Both the position numbers and the translations under genes were made by a program. 64,000 nucleotides of DNA from Erythrobacter sanguineus. Lineage in GTDB: Bacteria; Pseudomonadota; Alphaproteobacteria; Sphingomonadales; Sphingomonadaceae. The DNA lies in contig NZ_FRDF01000013.1 of NCBI RefSeq assembly GCF_900143235.1, positions 47,721 through 111,720 of the forward strand. Direction: 5' to 3'. The notes below the pieces were generated by a model. The model saw only the letters and a program-made list of their open reading frames with translations, made no database searches and was not told the origin of the DNA. This document shows, in pieces, positions 6,996 through 16,472 of this stretch. Numbering within the stretch: position 1 is the first letter of the stretch; each line of letters begins with the position of its first letter.

Positions 6996-9200
6996 ATGGA
7001 TGCCAAGACCGGAGAAATGAGCGGCGGGTGCCCCTTCCACGGCAATGCGGGCATGCGCAACCTTTTGGGCCGCACCAACCGCGACTGGTGGCCCGAGGCA
7101 TTGCAGCTCGATATCCTGACCGAGGGCGGACGCAGCGCCAACCCTTACGGCGAGGATTTCGATTACGCCGAAGCCTTCAATGCGCTCGATTATGATGCGC
7201 TGAAGGCCGATCTCACCGCGCTAATGACCGATAGCCAGAGCTGGTGGCCAGCCGATTATGGGCACTACGGCCCGTTCTTCATCCGCATGGCATGGCACGC
7301 GGCAGGCACTTATCGCACGGGTGACGGGCGCGGCGGTGCGGGTAGCGGGCAACAGCGCTTCGCCCCGCTCAATTCGTGGCCCGACAATGGCAATCTCGAC
7401 AAGGCGCGCAGGCTGCTTTGGCCGGTCAAGCAGAAATACGGCAAGAACATCAGCTGGGCGGACCTGTTCATCCTTGCCGGCAATGTCGCGATTGAATCGA
7501 TGGGCGGGCCGGTGTTCGGCTTTGGCGGCGGCCGCGCCGACGTGTTCGAACCGGAAAGCGTCTACTGGGGCACCGAAGAACAGTGGGTCAATGAAGGCGT
7601 TGCCACCCGCATCCAGCCCAAGGAAGGCATGGCGCTGGAAAACCCGCTGGCCGCGATCCAGATGGGCCTCATCTATGTCAATCCCGAAGGGCCGCAGGGC
7701 AACCCGCATGACCCCGAAGGCATGGCCCGCGACATGCGCGAAACCTTTGCCCGGATGGCCATGAATGACGAGGAAACCGTGGCCCTTACCGCCGGGGGCC
7801 ATGCCTTTGGCAAGGCCCACGGCGCGCATCCGGCCGATACTTTCGGCGGCGCACCGGAAAGCGAGGAACTGCACCTGATGGGCTTCGGCTGGCTCAATGA
7901 CGAGGAGGAGATCGCGCGCGGCAACATCACCACCTCGGGCATCGAGGGCGCGTGGTCGAACAACCCGACCCAGTGGGGCGGCGACTATTTCCGGCTGCTG
8001 TTCAAATATGACTATGAACTGGTGCAATCGCCCGCCGGGGCCAACCAGTGGCAGCCGATCGGCCAGACCGAAGAAGACATGGCCCCCGACGCGCGCGACC
8101 CTTCGAAGAAGGTGCCGACGATGATGACCACCGCCGACATGGCGCTGAAGCGCGATCCGGAATACGCCAAGATCTCCGAGCGTTTCCTGAACGATCAGGC
8201 CGCATTGGACGATGCCTTTGCGCGAGCGTGGTTCAAACTGTGCCACCGCGACATGGGGCCGAAGATCCGTTACCTCGGCCCCGAAGTCCCGGCCGAAGAC
8301 CTGATCTGGCAGGATCCGGTGCCTGCCGGAACGACCCCTTCGGATGCCGAGGTGGCGCGTTTCAAGACGGCGATCCTCGGCAGCGGGCTGAGCATCTCCG
8401 AACTGGTCAAGGCGGCGTGGGCTTCGGCGGGAACCTACCGCAATTCCGACCATCGCGGCGGGGCCAATGGCGCGCGCGTGCGGCTTGCCCCGCAAAAGGA
8501 CTGGGACGCCAATGATCCGGCGGAACTGGCCAGGGTGCTGGACGTGATCGGGCAGCATCGCGGTTCGTTGAGCATGGCCGATGCAATCGTGCTGGCGGGT
8601 TCCGCCGCCATCGAGAAGGCGGCCAAGGATGCTGGCTTCGACGTGACCGTGCCGTTCACGGGCGGGCGCGGCGACGCGGGTGAGGAACACACCGATGCCG
8701 CCAGCTTCGAACCGCTGGAACCGTTTGCCGATGGCTTCCGCAACTATCTGCGCACCAAGGCGATCGTCCGCACCGAGGAAATGCTGATCGACAAGGCGCA
8801 TCTGCTCGGCCTGTCGATCCCGGAACTGGCCGCGCTGGTCGGCGGCCTGCGGGTGCTGGGCGCGAACAGCGGCAACCGTCCGCACGGGGTGTTCACCGAC
8901 AAGGTGGGCGTGCTGAGCACGGACTTCTTCCGCAATCTGCTCGACATGGGGACCAAGTGGGTGCCCGTGGATGGCAGCGGCGACGAGGAATATGTCGGCA
9001 CCGACCGCGCCACAGGCGCAGAAAAGTGGCGCGCGACCCGCACCGATCTGGTGTTCGGTTCCAACTCGATGCTGCGCGCGCAGGCCGAGGTCTATGCCGA
9101 AAGCGGCGCCGAGGGCAAATTCGTGTGCGACTTCATCTCCGCGTGGAACAAGGTGATGAACGCGGATCGCTTCGATGTGAGCTACGCCCAATACCATTAA
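6996..9200 (+). CDS. katG: catalase-peroxidase KatG
   Basis: KatG is the bifunctional haem enzyme that removes hydrogen peroxide. The 734-residue product has the distal pocket Arg97, Trp100 and His101 in [13 protein letters not shown] and the proximal His269 in [13 protein letters not shown]. Tyr227 ([10 protein letters not shown]) and Met254 (ARMAMNDEE) complete the Met-Tyr-Trp adduct with Trp100. The second, haem-less domain is complete to the end. GGAGAG lies shortly before the ATG. The gene stands close to ahpCF, so the three form a peroxide-defence block, but it appears to have its own promoter and terminator. Confidence 0.98.
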   Translation: MDAKTGEMSGGCPFHGNAGMRNLLGRTNRDWWPEALQLDILTEGGRSANPYGEDFDYAEAFNALDYDALKADLTALMTDSQSWWPADYGHYGPFFIRMAWHAAGTYRTGDGRGGAGSGQQRFAPLNSWPDNGNLDKARRLLWPVKQKYGKNISWADLFILAGNVAIESMGGPVFGFGGGRADVFEPESVYWGTEEQWVNEGVATRIQPKEGMALENPLAAIQMGLIYVNPEGPQGNPHDPEGMARDMRETFARMAMNDEETVALTAGGHAFGKAHGAHPADTFGGAPESEELHLMGFGWLNDEEEIARGNITTSGIEGAWSNNPTQWGGDYFRLLFKYDYELVQSPAGANQWQPIGQTEEDMAPDARDPSKKVPTMMTTADMALKRDPEYAKISERFLNDQAALDDAFARAWFKLCHRDMGPKIRYLGPEVPAEDLIWQDPVPAGTTPSDAEVARFKTAILGSGLSISELVKAAWASAGTYRNSDHRGGANGARVRLAPQKDWDANDPAELARVLDVIGQHRGSLSMADAIVLAGSAAIEKAAKDAGFDVTVPFTGGRGDAGEEHTDAASFEPLEPFADGFRNYLRTKAIVRTEEMLIDKAHLLGLSIPELAALVGGLRVLGANSGNRPHGVFTDKVGVLSTDFFRNLLDMGTKWVPVDGSGDEEYVGTDRATGAEKWRATRTDLVFGSNSMLRAQAEVYAESGAEGKFVCDFISAWNKVMNADRFDVSYAQYH

Positions 9201-9248
9201 GGCTTGGGCGCGCGGCGACGCGCTTTGGCTTGGGCGCGCGGCGACGCG
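9201..9248. repeat. 22-bp direct repeat just after katG
   Basis: The same 22 bases (GGCTTGGGCGCGCGGCGACG plus CG) occur at 9201-9222 and 9227-9248, separated by four bases, starting at the first base after the katG stop. Confidence 0.8.
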
Positions 9249-9258
9249 CGACGTCTTG

Positions 9259-9318
9259 CCCTGATCATCCCCCCCGATCAGGGTCGCAAGGAGCCTCCCG
9301 GCAGCAATGCCGGGAGGC
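9259..9318 (+). terminator. double hairpin terminator of katG
   Basis: A first stem CCCTGATC/GATCAGGG spans 9259-9283. A second, with 11-base arms GCCTCCCGGCA and TGCCGGGAGGC around GCAA, spans 9293-9318 and is followed by TTACTGTTT. The second is a plausible rho-independent terminator. The rest of the 9201-9506 spacer contains only a short GCTGCG repeat and no gene. Confidence 0.75.
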
Positions 9319-9506
9319 TTACTGTTTCACCCCTCTTCGGGTTCAGATCCGGCGTGCGTCACAAAGCTGCGGCTGCGGCTGCGGCTTCATCCCTATCTTT
9401 GTGCCAGTGACCTTCCATGCCGCGTGGAAGACGCCGCAGCCCGGCACGGCTTGCGCGGCGCGGATTGCAGCCTAGGGTGCAGGGCTTGCGCGAAAGAGGA
9501 TCCCAA

Positions 9507-11342
9507 ATGAAGCTTGCCCCCCTGCTACTTTGCGGCGCAGCGCTGCTGGCCGCCCCCGCTACCGCACAGCAAACCGCCGCCCCCGCCAATCCGGCCGACA
9601 CGAGGCCAGAGGCCACCGCCGGGATCGGCCCCGGCGCACGGCCGGTCGGCGCCGCGTGGAGCCGCAGCCCGGTGATCGCCCCGCACGGCATGGCCGCGAC
9701 CGCGCATCCTTTGGCGACCCAGATCGCGCTCGACATCCTCAAGGCAGGCGGCAGCGCGGTCGACGCGGCGATTGCCGCCAACGCCGCGCTCGGGCTGATG
9801 GAGCCGACCGGCAATGGCATCGGCGGCGATCTGTTCGCCATCGTCCATGACCCTGCAACCGGCGAACTGATCGGCATCAACGGATCGGGCCGATCGCCCA
9901 GCGGACAGACGCTGGCACAACTGCGCGAAAAGCTCGCCCCCGATGCGACCGGCCTGCCTTCGATCGGCGCGCTGCCGGTGACCATTCCGGGCACGGTCGA
10001 CGCGTGGTTCGATCTCCACGCCCGCTTCGGCAAGCTGCCGGTGGCCGACGTGCTGGCACCAGCCATCCGCTACGCCCGCGAAGGCCACCCGGTCGCGCCC
10101 GTTATCGCGATGTATCTTGCACGCGGCCTGGCGCTTTACGAGCGCCAGCTGGCGCGCGGCCCGCTTGATTTTGCCAATGCCCGCCAGACATATTTCGCCA
10201 ATGGCGCACCGGCACCGGGGACGATGTTCCGCAACCCCGATCTGGCCAACACGCTCGAACGCATTGCACAGAACGGGCGCGACGAATTCTACGCCGGGCA
10301 AACCGCACAGGTGATGGTCGATTACCTGCAGCGGCAGGGCAGCGCCTTTACGCTGGCCGATTTCGCCGCGCATGACAGCGAATGGGTCAATGTTGCCTGC
10401 GCCCCCTATCGCAAGGGCTACGCGCTGTGCGAACTGCCGCCCAACTCGCAAGGCTTCGCGGCGCTGCAGATGGTCAACATCCTGAAAAATGTCGACCTCG
10501 CTCAGTGGGAGCGCGGCTCGCCCCAGGTGATCCATTACATCACCGAGGCCAAGCGGCTCGCCTTCGAGGATGTCGCGCGTTTCTATGCCGACCCGGATTT
10601 CGCCCGCGCTCCGCAAGAATTGCTGTCGGACGAATATGGCGCTGAACGCTTTGCCCTGATCGATCCCGCGCGCGCCACGCCTGCCTTCGGCCCCGGCGCG
10701 CTGATCGCGCCCAAGCTCGAAGGCGAAGGCGATACCACCTACCTGACCGTCGCCGACAGGGACGGGATGATGGTCAGCCTGATCCAGTCCAATTATCGCG
10801 GCATGGGCGGCGGGCTGGTGGCGGACGGGTTGGGCTTCATGTTCCAGAACCGCGGGGAATTGTTCAGCCTCGATCCCGCGCATCCCAATGCCTATGCGCC
10901 TGCCAAGCGTCCGTTCCACACCATTATCCCGGCCTTCATCACGAAGGAGGGCAAGCCGTGGATGAGCTTTGGGCTGATGGGCGGCGGGATGCAGCCGCAA
11001 GGCCATGTGCAGGTGCTCGTCAACCTCGTTGATTACGGCATGAACCTGCAGGAAGCAGGCGATGCCGCGCGGCTGATGCATGACGGCGGGCGCAAGCCGA
11101 CTGACGCATTGGCGGGCAGCCCGGCCGATGGCGCAGCGGTGGACATGCTCGGCACGCTGATGGTCGAACCGGGCGTTCCGGCGGCCACGGTGGAGGCCCT
11201 GCGCGCAATGGGCCACAAGGTGGAGGTGGAGCGCACCGGCATCCCCTTTGGCGGCTATCAGGCGATTGTGCGCGACCCGGCGACGGGCGCCTACACCGGC
11301 GCAACCGAAATGCGCAAGGACGGGCAGGCGAGCGGCTATTGA
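9507..11342 (+). CDS. ggt: gamma-glutamyltransferase
   Basis: The enzyme cleaves or transfers the gamma-glutamyl group of glutathione in the periplasm. The 611-residue product starts with a signal peptide (MKLAPLLLCGAALLAAPATAQQ). It contains GMAATAHPLATQIALDILKAGGSAVDAAIAAN and NGIGGDLFAIVHDP of the large subunit. The autocleavage and nucleophile threonine lies in EGDTTYLTVADRDGMMVSLIQS, followed by the small subunit with FGLMGGGMQPQGHVQVLVN. The ATG at 9507 directly precedes the signal peptide; an upstream in-frame start at 9417 would bury it. Confidence 0.95.
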   Translation: MKLAPLLLCGAALLAAPATAQQTAAPANPADTRPEATAGIGPGARPVGAAWSRSPVIAPHGMAATAHPLATQIALDILKAGGSAVDAAIAANAALGLMEPTGNGIGGDLFAIVHDPATGELIGINGSGRSPSGQTLAQLREKLAPDATGLPSIGALPVTIPGTVDAWFDLHARFGKLPVADVLAPAIRYAREGHPVAPVIAMYLARGLALYERQLARGPLDFANARQTYFANGAPAPGTMFRNPDLANTLERIAQNGRDEFYAGQTAQVMVDYLQRQGSAFTLADFAAHDSEWVNVACAPYRKGYALCELPPNSQGFAALQMVNILKNVDLAQWERGSPQVIHYITEAKRLAFEDVARFYADPDFARAPQELLSDEYGAERFALIDPARATPAFGPGALIAPKLEGEGDTTYLTVADRDGMMVSLIQSNYRGMGGGLVADGLGFMFQNRGELFSLDPAHPNAYAPAKRPFHTIIPAFITKEGKPWMSFGLMGGGMQPQGHVQVLVNLVDYGMNLQEAGDAARLMHDGGRKPTDALAGSPADGAAVDMLGTLMVEPGVPAATVEALRAMGHKVEVERTGIPFGGYQAIVRDPATGAYTGATEMRKDGQASGY

Positions 11343-11481
11343 TCCGGGGCCGTGGTGCCGCTTCGCCGCAGTCTTGGCAAAGTCGCAGCGCGGCCACAGC
11401 TCGGGGCGTTAACGAGGCCTTCACCCGTGCCGCGACAAGGCCTGAAATAGAGTAAGGATTTGCTGAAGCGGGCGGCAAGGA

Positions 11482-11706
11482 ATGGCACTGATAGACCCCG
11501 TTTCGGTGCATGGGCTGGCCACCACCGGTCCGAAAGCGCCGGGGCGGCTGCCCCATTATCTCGCCGGTGAACCGCTGGTTGGCCATGTTGCGCGGGCCGA
11601 TGCCGCGCGGCGCCTGCCGCCCGCCCATGATCCCGCCACCATGCCGCACACCGCGTGGCGGCGCGCGGCGGCGGGGCGGATCGGGCACAGGATCGGGCTG
11701 GCATGA
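11482..11706 (+). CDS. hypothetical protein, 74 residues
   Basis: The product is Arg/Ala/Pro-rich ([20 protein letters not shown]...) and has no domain I can name. AAGGA lies just before the ATG, and its stop overlaps the ATG of the SPFH fragment (ATGA at 11703-11706), which suggests coupling. It occupies the place where the missing N-terminal part of the SPFH protein would be expected, but shows no membrane helix. It may be remodelled sequence rather than a working gene. Confidence 0.35.
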   Translation: MALIDPVSVHGLATTGPKAPGRLPHYLAGEPLVGHVARADAARRLPPAHDPATMPHTAWRRAAAGRIGHRIGLA

Positions 11707-12077
11707 AGCCCTTCGGCGAAAGCGACTTTGGCGTGCTGGACACCCCGTCCGCCCTGCCGCAGCGCGCCGCCCTGATCGAACGGCTGAAGGTCGCCGGGAT
11801 CACGGTTGACGAATGCGGCCTCACTCATCTGGCCTATGCCCCCGAAATTGCCGGGGCGATGCTGCGCCGTCAGCAGGCCGAGGCGGTGATCGCAGCGCGC
11901 ACCAAGCTGGTCGAAGGCGCAGTTTCGATGGTCGAAATGGCGCTCAATCAGCTTTCCGAGAAGAAGGTGGTCGAACTGGACGACGAACGCCGCGCGGCCA
12001 TGGTGTCCAACCTGATGGTGGTGCTGTGCGGCGAACAGGACGCCCAGCCCGTGGTGAACGCGGGGTCGCTTTACTGA
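11703..12077 (+). pseudogene. SPFH/band-7 protein, C-terminal remnant
   Basis: SPFH (stomatin/prohibitin-like) proteins of sphingomonads are about 300 residues, with an N-terminal membrane anchor. This 124-residue frame keeps only the end: [40 protein letters not shown] and the usual C-terminus [10 protein letters not shown]. The anchor and most of the SPFH domain are absent, and the first 30 residues do not resemble the family. The retained part is well conserved, so the loss looks recent. A following RHH-type gene is the usual partner and is also altered. Translation from the ATG at 11703 is possible, but a normal function is unlikely. Confidence 0.6.
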
Positions 12078-12084
12078 TTGTCCG

Positions 12085-12366
12085 ATGTCTGCACGCAAAC
12101 CCTTTGCCCTGCGCCTCGACCCGGCGCTTTACGATGCGCTCCAGCGCGCCGCCGATGCCGAAATCGAAGTGCTGCTGCGCGAGGCGCTGGCGCGGCGCGG
12201 CGTGAAGGTGCCGGTCAACAAGGGGCCGAAACGCGGACGGCCTGCTGGCCCTGCGCCCGCGCCCGCGCCCGCGCCCGGCAATGATGCACGATCACCCTCC
12301 GGGCGGCGCCGGCGCCGGGACAGCGCGGGCTCGGCTTGTCCGGCCATGCCAAACCCGGTAGGCTGA
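12085..12366 (+). CDS. Arc/ribbon-helix-helix-like protein, apparently with an internal deletion
   Basis: The N-terminus KPFALRLDPALYDALQRAADAE matches small RHH proteins that follow SPFH genes. Related proteins usually read AxAELRSxNAQIEVLLREAL; here AADAE runs directly into IEVLLREALARRG, as if seven codons had been removed in frame at about 12160. The tail contains a PAPAPAPAP run from a GCGCCC hexamer repeat and a basic end (SGRRRRRDS) that looks non-conserved. DNA binding is doubtful, because the missing residues join the two helices of the fold. The deletion is inferred from memory of the family. Confidence 0.55.
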   Translation: MSARKPFALRLDPALYDALQRAADAEIEVLLREALARRGVKVPVNKGPKRGRPAGPAPAPAPAPGNDARSPSGRRRRRDSAGSACPAMPNPVG

Positions 12367-12392
12367 TTGCCTAAGGTATCAAGAGGTTGCTG

Positions 12393-13337
12393 ATGATTGC
12401 GCGGTTGCTGGTTCTGGTTGCGCTGGCCCTTGTTCTGCTGCCGCCTGCGCCTGCCCGCGCCGCCCCGTCTCGGGCGCTGCCCGCAGAGCTTGTGTTGCGC
12501 GGTGACAACATCATCGAAGTGCTGCTGAACGATGTCCCCGTCCGCCTCGAAGTCAGCGCCGAGGCGTTCGGCCCTCCGGTCATCAACCCCGATCTGGCCG
12601 AGCGGCTGCAACTGGTCCCCGGGTTCCGGCGCGGCTGGATGTTCGGCCCGGTGCAGGTAACAGGCATGGGCGGCGCGCTGACGATCGATTTCGGAGCCGG
12701 CCCTGCAACCTCCATCATCACATGGGCGGAACGGGCGGTAACGGACAGGGCCGACGGCATCATCGGCGTACATCACCTGCCCCACCGGCGCGTGACATTC
12801 GAACTGGGCGCGCCCACCGGGCCGGAACAGGTGCGGCAATTTGCCCTCATCCGTGCAGGCGGCGGCAGGAACACCCGCCTTGGCGCGGAAATCATGGTCA
12901 GCAAACGCAAGCTGATGATGATCTTCGTCCCCGCACGGGCCGAAAACCTGATCACCGCGCCGACCGCCAATTTCATTGCGACCTATCTTGAAGGCGGCTT
13001 CGTGAAGGGGTCGAAGGCGACCGCAGTGATGGATTTCGCGGTCGAACGGCCCACCAGAGTGATGCGCATCGCGCGCCCGCTGGAACTGGGCGATCTGCTG
13101 ATCGATGAATTCGCGGTGCGGGTGGAGGATTATGGGCGGGCCGACAAGGTTGGCGAGATCGGCGAAAATGATCCGCGCTTCCAAAAAGGGCAGATCCTGG
13201 TGACCCGGCGCAAGGGGTGGGGCAAGCCTGATCTGCTGACCCGCATCGGCCGCGATCAGGTCGCCCATTGTTCGCGCATCACCTATGATCTGGAACAGCG
13301 CAAAATCGGCCTGTCCTGCGCCGAACGGCAGGAATAG
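12393..13337 (+). CDS. secreted protein with weak retropepsin-like features
   Basis: The 314-residue product begins with a signal peptide (MIARLLVLVALALVLLPPAPARA). Two segments resemble aspartyl-protease-like repeats of sphingomonad secreted proteins: IIEVLLNDVPVRLEVSAEAFGPPVINPDLAERL and ADGIIGVHHLPHRRVTFEL. The catalytic Asp-Thr/Ser-Gly expected after VRLEV is not present, so proteolysis is unlikely. A TTG six bases upstream is an alternative start. It stands alone, convergent with bchJ nine bases downstream. Function unknown. Confidence 0.6.
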   Translation: MIARLLVLVALALVLLPPAPARAAPSRALPAELVLRGDNIIEVLLNDVPVRLEVSAEAFGPPVINPDLAERLQLVPGFRRGWMFGPVQVTGMGGALTIDFGAGPATSIITWAERAVTDRADGIIGVHHLPHRRVTFELGAPTGPEQVRQFALIRAGGGRNTRLGAEIMVSKRKLMMIFVPARAENLITAPTANFIATYLEGGFVKGSKATAVMDFAVERPTRVMRIARPLELGDLLIDEFAVRVEDYGRADKVGEIGENDPRFQKGQILVTRRKGWGKPDLLTRIGRDQVAHCSRITYDLEQRKIGLSCAERQE

Positions 13338-13346
13338 GATCACCCG

Positions 13347-13934
13347 TCAGCCGTCCCGCTCGATCCGGTAATGCCGCACCAAGGGATCGCTGCGCGCGGT
13401 GATCTGGACAAGACAGGTGCAATCCTTCGCGATCAGACACCGGTAGAGCCGGGTGAACACCGCGGCATACCAGTGGAACAGGCTGTCGGGCGGCTGCACC
13501 GGGTCATCCGCGCATGTGCGATCAATGCTGAAGCGCCACGCGCCGTGCGGCGCAAACGCCCCTGCACCGATGAATGTCCAGGCATGCTTGCGGATCGCCG
13601 CCATCAGCAGCGGTGCGGCAAGGCTGGCGGGCAGGTGCCTGAGCAGCCACGCCGCTGCCTTCGGAATGCGGTTGGCGATGATGTAATCGGCGGTGCGGCT
13701 GCCCGCTTCATCAGCAATGGTGAAGCTGCCATGCGGATCGTGCAGCGCCAGCCAACGGTGGAGCCGCAGCGCGTGCAGTTCCGGGATCATGGACTCGCCC
13801 GACGGCAGCCGGTCGATCTGCGCATCGGCAAGGATCGCCAGGGTCTCGGCACGGCCCAGATGCTCCTCCATTGCCGCAACGGTTTGCAGCACGGCGTTCG
13901 GCCCGATCAGCGCCGCAGCATGTGCGCCGCCCAC
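13347..13934 (-). CDS. bchJ: bacteriochlorophyll biosynthesis protein BchJ
   Basis: BchJ belongs to the V4R-like family and was first proposed as an 8-vinyl reductase; it is now thought to assist bacteriochlorophyll synthesis, perhaps in substrate delivery. The 195-residue product has GPNAVLQTVAAMEEHLG at the N-terminus and a cysteine-rich C-terminal part (DRTCADDP, FTRLYRCLIAKDCTCLVQI). The preferred start is the GTG at 13934, one base after the bchE stop, which implies tight coupling. The identification rests on the adjacent bchE, the length and the overall pattern. Confidence 0.8.
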   Translation of the reverse strand: MGGAHAAALIGPNAVLQTVAAMEEHLGRAETLAILADAQIDRLPSGESMIPELHALRLHRWLALHDPHGSFTIADEAGSRTADYIIANRIPKAAAWLLRHLPASLAAPLLMAAIRKHAWTFIGAGAFAPHGAWRFSIDRTCADDPVQPPDSLFHWYAAVFTRLYRCLIAKDCTCLVQITARSDPLVRHYRIERDG

Positions 13935-13935
13935 A

Positions 13936-15558
13936 TCACAGCTCCAGCCGGTCTTTCGCGCGGGTCGCCTCGCGCTCCTGCGCACGCGCCTTCATCTGCG
14001 CACGCACGGCCTCGCGGCGTTCCTGCGCCTGCGCCGCCTTGTCGGCATTGGTTTCCCAGTCGGTCGCGGCATCGGCTGCCGCTGCACGGCTTTCGTCGAA
14101 GTGGAAATCGACCTTCTTCGATGTCTGCGGCCCCCAATATCCGGCCTTGCCCAGATCGTAGAAGGTCCGCTTGAAGCCCGCCCGGAGGAAGGCATAGAGG
14201 CAGCCCAGCAGATAGCGCCGCCTAAAGCCGGTGCCGCGCCACGGATAGTGCAGCAGCGCCTTTTGCATGTAGAACCGGCGGTAATTCTTCATCACCCCGT
14301 TGAGCAGTTCTCCGCGCTCCATCGCGGCGGGCTTCATGATCGGGGTGACGAAGTTATACTTGCTGAAATCGTGGACCTCGACCTGATCCTTCAACTCCTC
14401 GAACAGCGGGGTGTAGGGCCAGGGCGTGTACATTGCCCAATTGGCGAGATCGGGCTGCCAGTCCCACGCCATCTGGTAGGTTTCCTCCAGCGTTTCGGCG
14501 GTTTCGTTGTCCAGCCCGACGATGAACTGCGCTTCGACGAAGATATCGGCCTCGCGCAGCAGCCGGATCGCTTCCTTGTTCTCGCCGACCTTGGTTTCCT
14601 TGTTGAAGCGGTCAAGCTTCATCTGCGCGGCTGCTTCGGTGCCGAGGCTGACATGGACCAGCCCCGCCTTGCGATAGAAGCTGAGCAATTCCTTGTCGCG
14701 GTAGATGTCGGTGACGCGGGTGTTGATGCCCCATTTCACCTTGTCGGGCAGACCGCGATCAATCAGCTCCTGACAGAACTTGATGAAGGTCTTGCGGTTG
14801 ATGGTGGGTTCCTCGTCGGCAAGGATGAAGAAGCCGACGCCGTGCTTTTCGTGCAGTTCCTGAATTTCATCGACCACGTCTTTCGGGTCGCGCACGCGGT
14901 AATCGCGCCAGAACTTCCATTGCGAACAGAACGAGCAGGTGAAGGGGCAACCGCGCGCAAGGTTGGGGATGGCGACGCGGGTGCCCAATGGGATATATTT
15001 GTATTGATCCCAGTCGAGGATGTCCCAATCGGGCTTGATCGAGGCCATGTCCTTGATTGTCGGCGCGGCTTCGGTGGCGATGATTTTCTCGCCATCACGG
15101 TAGGCGAGACCCTTGATGCCCGCCCGGTCGGCGATCCAGCGACCTTCGGCAATGGCGGTGAACAGCTCGACGGCAATCTCCTCGCCCTCGCCGCGCACGA
15201 TCACGTCGATATGCGGGGCTTCGGCGAGCACTTGCCCGTACATGAAGGTCGCATGGATGCCGCCGAGCACACGGACGGCCTGCGGAACGGTGAGCGCGGC
15301 GACTTCCAGCACCCGTTCGGCGGCGTAGATGCTGGGCGTGATGGCAGTGGTGCCGACCACGTCGGGCTGAAGCGCGGCCATGCGCGCGGCCAGATCATCA
15401 TCCGAAAGGCCTTCGGTCATCGCGTCGATGAAGTGGATGTCGTTGAAGCCAGCGCGGCGCAGCGGGCCGGTCAGATAGGGCACCCATGCGGGCGGCCATG
15501 TCCCGGCGATCTCGGCACCGCCGGAGCGGTAATTGGGATGAACGAACAGAATACGCAT
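13936..15558 (-). CDS. bchE: anaerobic Mg-protoporphyrin IX monomethyl ester cyclase BchE
   Basis: BchE is a cobalamin- and iron-sulfur-dependent radical SAM enzyme that forms the fifth ring of bacteriochlorophyll without oxygen. The 540-residue protein has an N-terminal B12-binding-type region ([27 protein letters not shown]). The radical SAM cluster Cys204, Cys208 and Cys211 lies in [13 protein letters not shown], and a lysine/arginine-rich C-terminal tail follows the conserved [17 protein letters not shown]. The ATG at 15558 follows an AGAGGGGGGGAA site. Together with bchJ it marks the organism as a phototroph; no other photosynthesis genes are in the window. Confidence 0.95.
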   Translation of the reverse strand: MRILFVHPNYRSGGAEIAGTWPPAWVPYLTGPLRRAGFNDIHFIDAMTEGLSDDDLAARMAALQPDVVGTTAITPSIYAAERVLEVAALTVPQAVRVLGGIHATFMYGQVLAEAPHIDVIVRGEGEEIAVELFTAIAEGRWIADRAGIKGLAYRDGEKIIATEAAPTIKDMASIKPDWDILDWDQYKYIPLGTRVAIPNLARGCPFTCSFCSQWKFWRDYRVRDPKDVVDEIQELHEKHGVGFFILADEEPTINRKTFIKFCQELIDRGLPDKVKWGINTRVTDIYRDKELLSFYRKAGLVHVSLGTEAAAQMKLDRFNKETKVGENKEAIRLLREADIFVEAQFIVGLDNETAETLEETYQMAWDWQPDLANWAMYTPWPYTPLFEELKDQVEVHDFSKYNFVTPIMKPAAMERGELLNGVMKNYRRFYMQKALLHYPWRGTGFRRRYLLGCLYAFLRAGFKRTFYDLGKAGYWGPQTSKKVDFHFDESRAAAADAATDWETNADKAAQAQERREAVRAQMKARAQEREATRAKDRLEL

Positions 15559-15661
15559 GGGCCGATTCCCCCCCTCTTTGGATGGCCCAAAATGAGGGAT
15601 CATGCGCGGGCGCGCTTTGCGCTGGATCAAAAGGGAATGGCAAGGGCAGCGCCTCGATCGG

Positions 15662-15881
15662 TTTCACGCAGAGGCGCAGAGAAGAAGGGAGGCGCGGAGG
15701 GGTTGCGTATGCCGCGCAAGCCGCCACCACATCTTTTCTCACGCGAAGACGCAAAGAGGGAGCACCCGGCCGCGGCCCGGCACGAGATCTTGGCGTCTTC
15801 GCGTCTTCGCGTGAACAAACCCTCGGCTTCGCCGCGTAACCTTCTCAGCGTCTCTCTTTCCTCTGCGCCTCTGCGAGAAAC
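15662..15881. repeat. nested inverted repeats between bchE and a VOC gene
   Basis: An outer pair reads TTTCACGCAGAGGCGCAGAG (15662-15681) and, inverted, CTCTGCGCCTCTGCGAGAAA (15861-15880). An inner pair reads TCACGCGAAGACGC (from 15739) and, inverted, GCGTCTTCGCGTGA (15800-15813). The two pairs are variants of one sequence. Together they fill the bchE/VOC spacer (15559-15890), where no gene is seen. They look like two REP-type doublets, one inserted in the other. Confidence 0.75.
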
Positions 15882-15890
15882 CCTCAACCC

Positions 15891-16451
15891 TTACTTCGCC
15901 GCGTGCTCGGCCCGCGCCAGTTCGTGCAGCCAGTCGGCGTGGCGCGGGGCCTTTTTGGTTTGTGACCATTCCTCCAGCATCACCGGGGCGACGCGGGCGA
16001 GTTCTTCATATTGCTCCGCCGTCCCGATATCGGCGGCCAGTTCCACCCGGTGGCCGTTGGGATCGAAGAAGTAGATCGACTTGAAAATCCCATGATGGGT
16101 CGGGCCGAGCACGTCGATGCCCTCGCCCTCGATATGCGCCTTGGCCGCCAGCAGTGCCTCTTCCGAAGGCACCTTCAACGCCAGATGCTGCACCCATTGC
16201 GGGGTGTTGGGATCGCGGCCCATGTCGGGCTGGTTGGGCAGCTCAAAGAACGCCAGAATGTTGCCGTTCCCCGCATCGAGGAAGATGTGCATGTAGGGAT
16301 CATATTCGCCGGTCGAGGGCACATGATCTTCGGCAAAGGCGGTGGTGTAGCTCATGCCCAGCACGCGGGCGTACCATTCCACCGTTTCCTTGGCGTCCTT
16401 GCAGCGATAGGCGGCGTGGTGGATTCCGGCGAGGTTTACGGGGTGGGTCAT
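15891..16451 (-). CDS. VOC (glyoxalase/dioxygenase-fold) family protein
   Basis: The 186-residue product has the paired beta-alpha-beta-beta-beta pattern of the vicinal oxygen chelate superfamily. Likely metal ligands are GIHHAAYRC near the N-terminus, VQHLALKV in the middle and the Glu in PNGHRVELAADIG near the end. The substrate is not evident. It lies downstream of hppD on the same strand, separated by a REP doublet, so a role in tyrosine or other aromatic breakdown is a reasonable guess. The ATG at 16451 fits the family N-terminus. Confidence 0.8.
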   Translation of the reverse strand: MTHPVNLAGIHHAAYRCKDAKETVEWYARVLGMSYTTAFAEDHVPSTGEYDPYMHIFLDAGNGNILAFFELPNQPDMGRDPNTPQWVQHLALKVPSEEALLAAKAHIEGEGIDVLGPTHHGIFKSIYFFDPNGHRVELAADIGTAEQYEELARVAPVMLEEWSQTKKAPRHADWLHELARAEHAAK

Positions 16452-16472
16452 GTTCCTGCACTCCAATAATTC

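Noticed and set aside
15662..15681. A parS-like site in the TTTCACGCAG repeat
   Set aside because: The half-site is not followed by the complementary GAAACA arm; the sequence belongs to the nested repeat family.
13693..16074. 793-codon plus-strand frame opposite bchE
   Set aside because: bchE on minus is a clear radical SAM gene; the opposite frame is a shadow.
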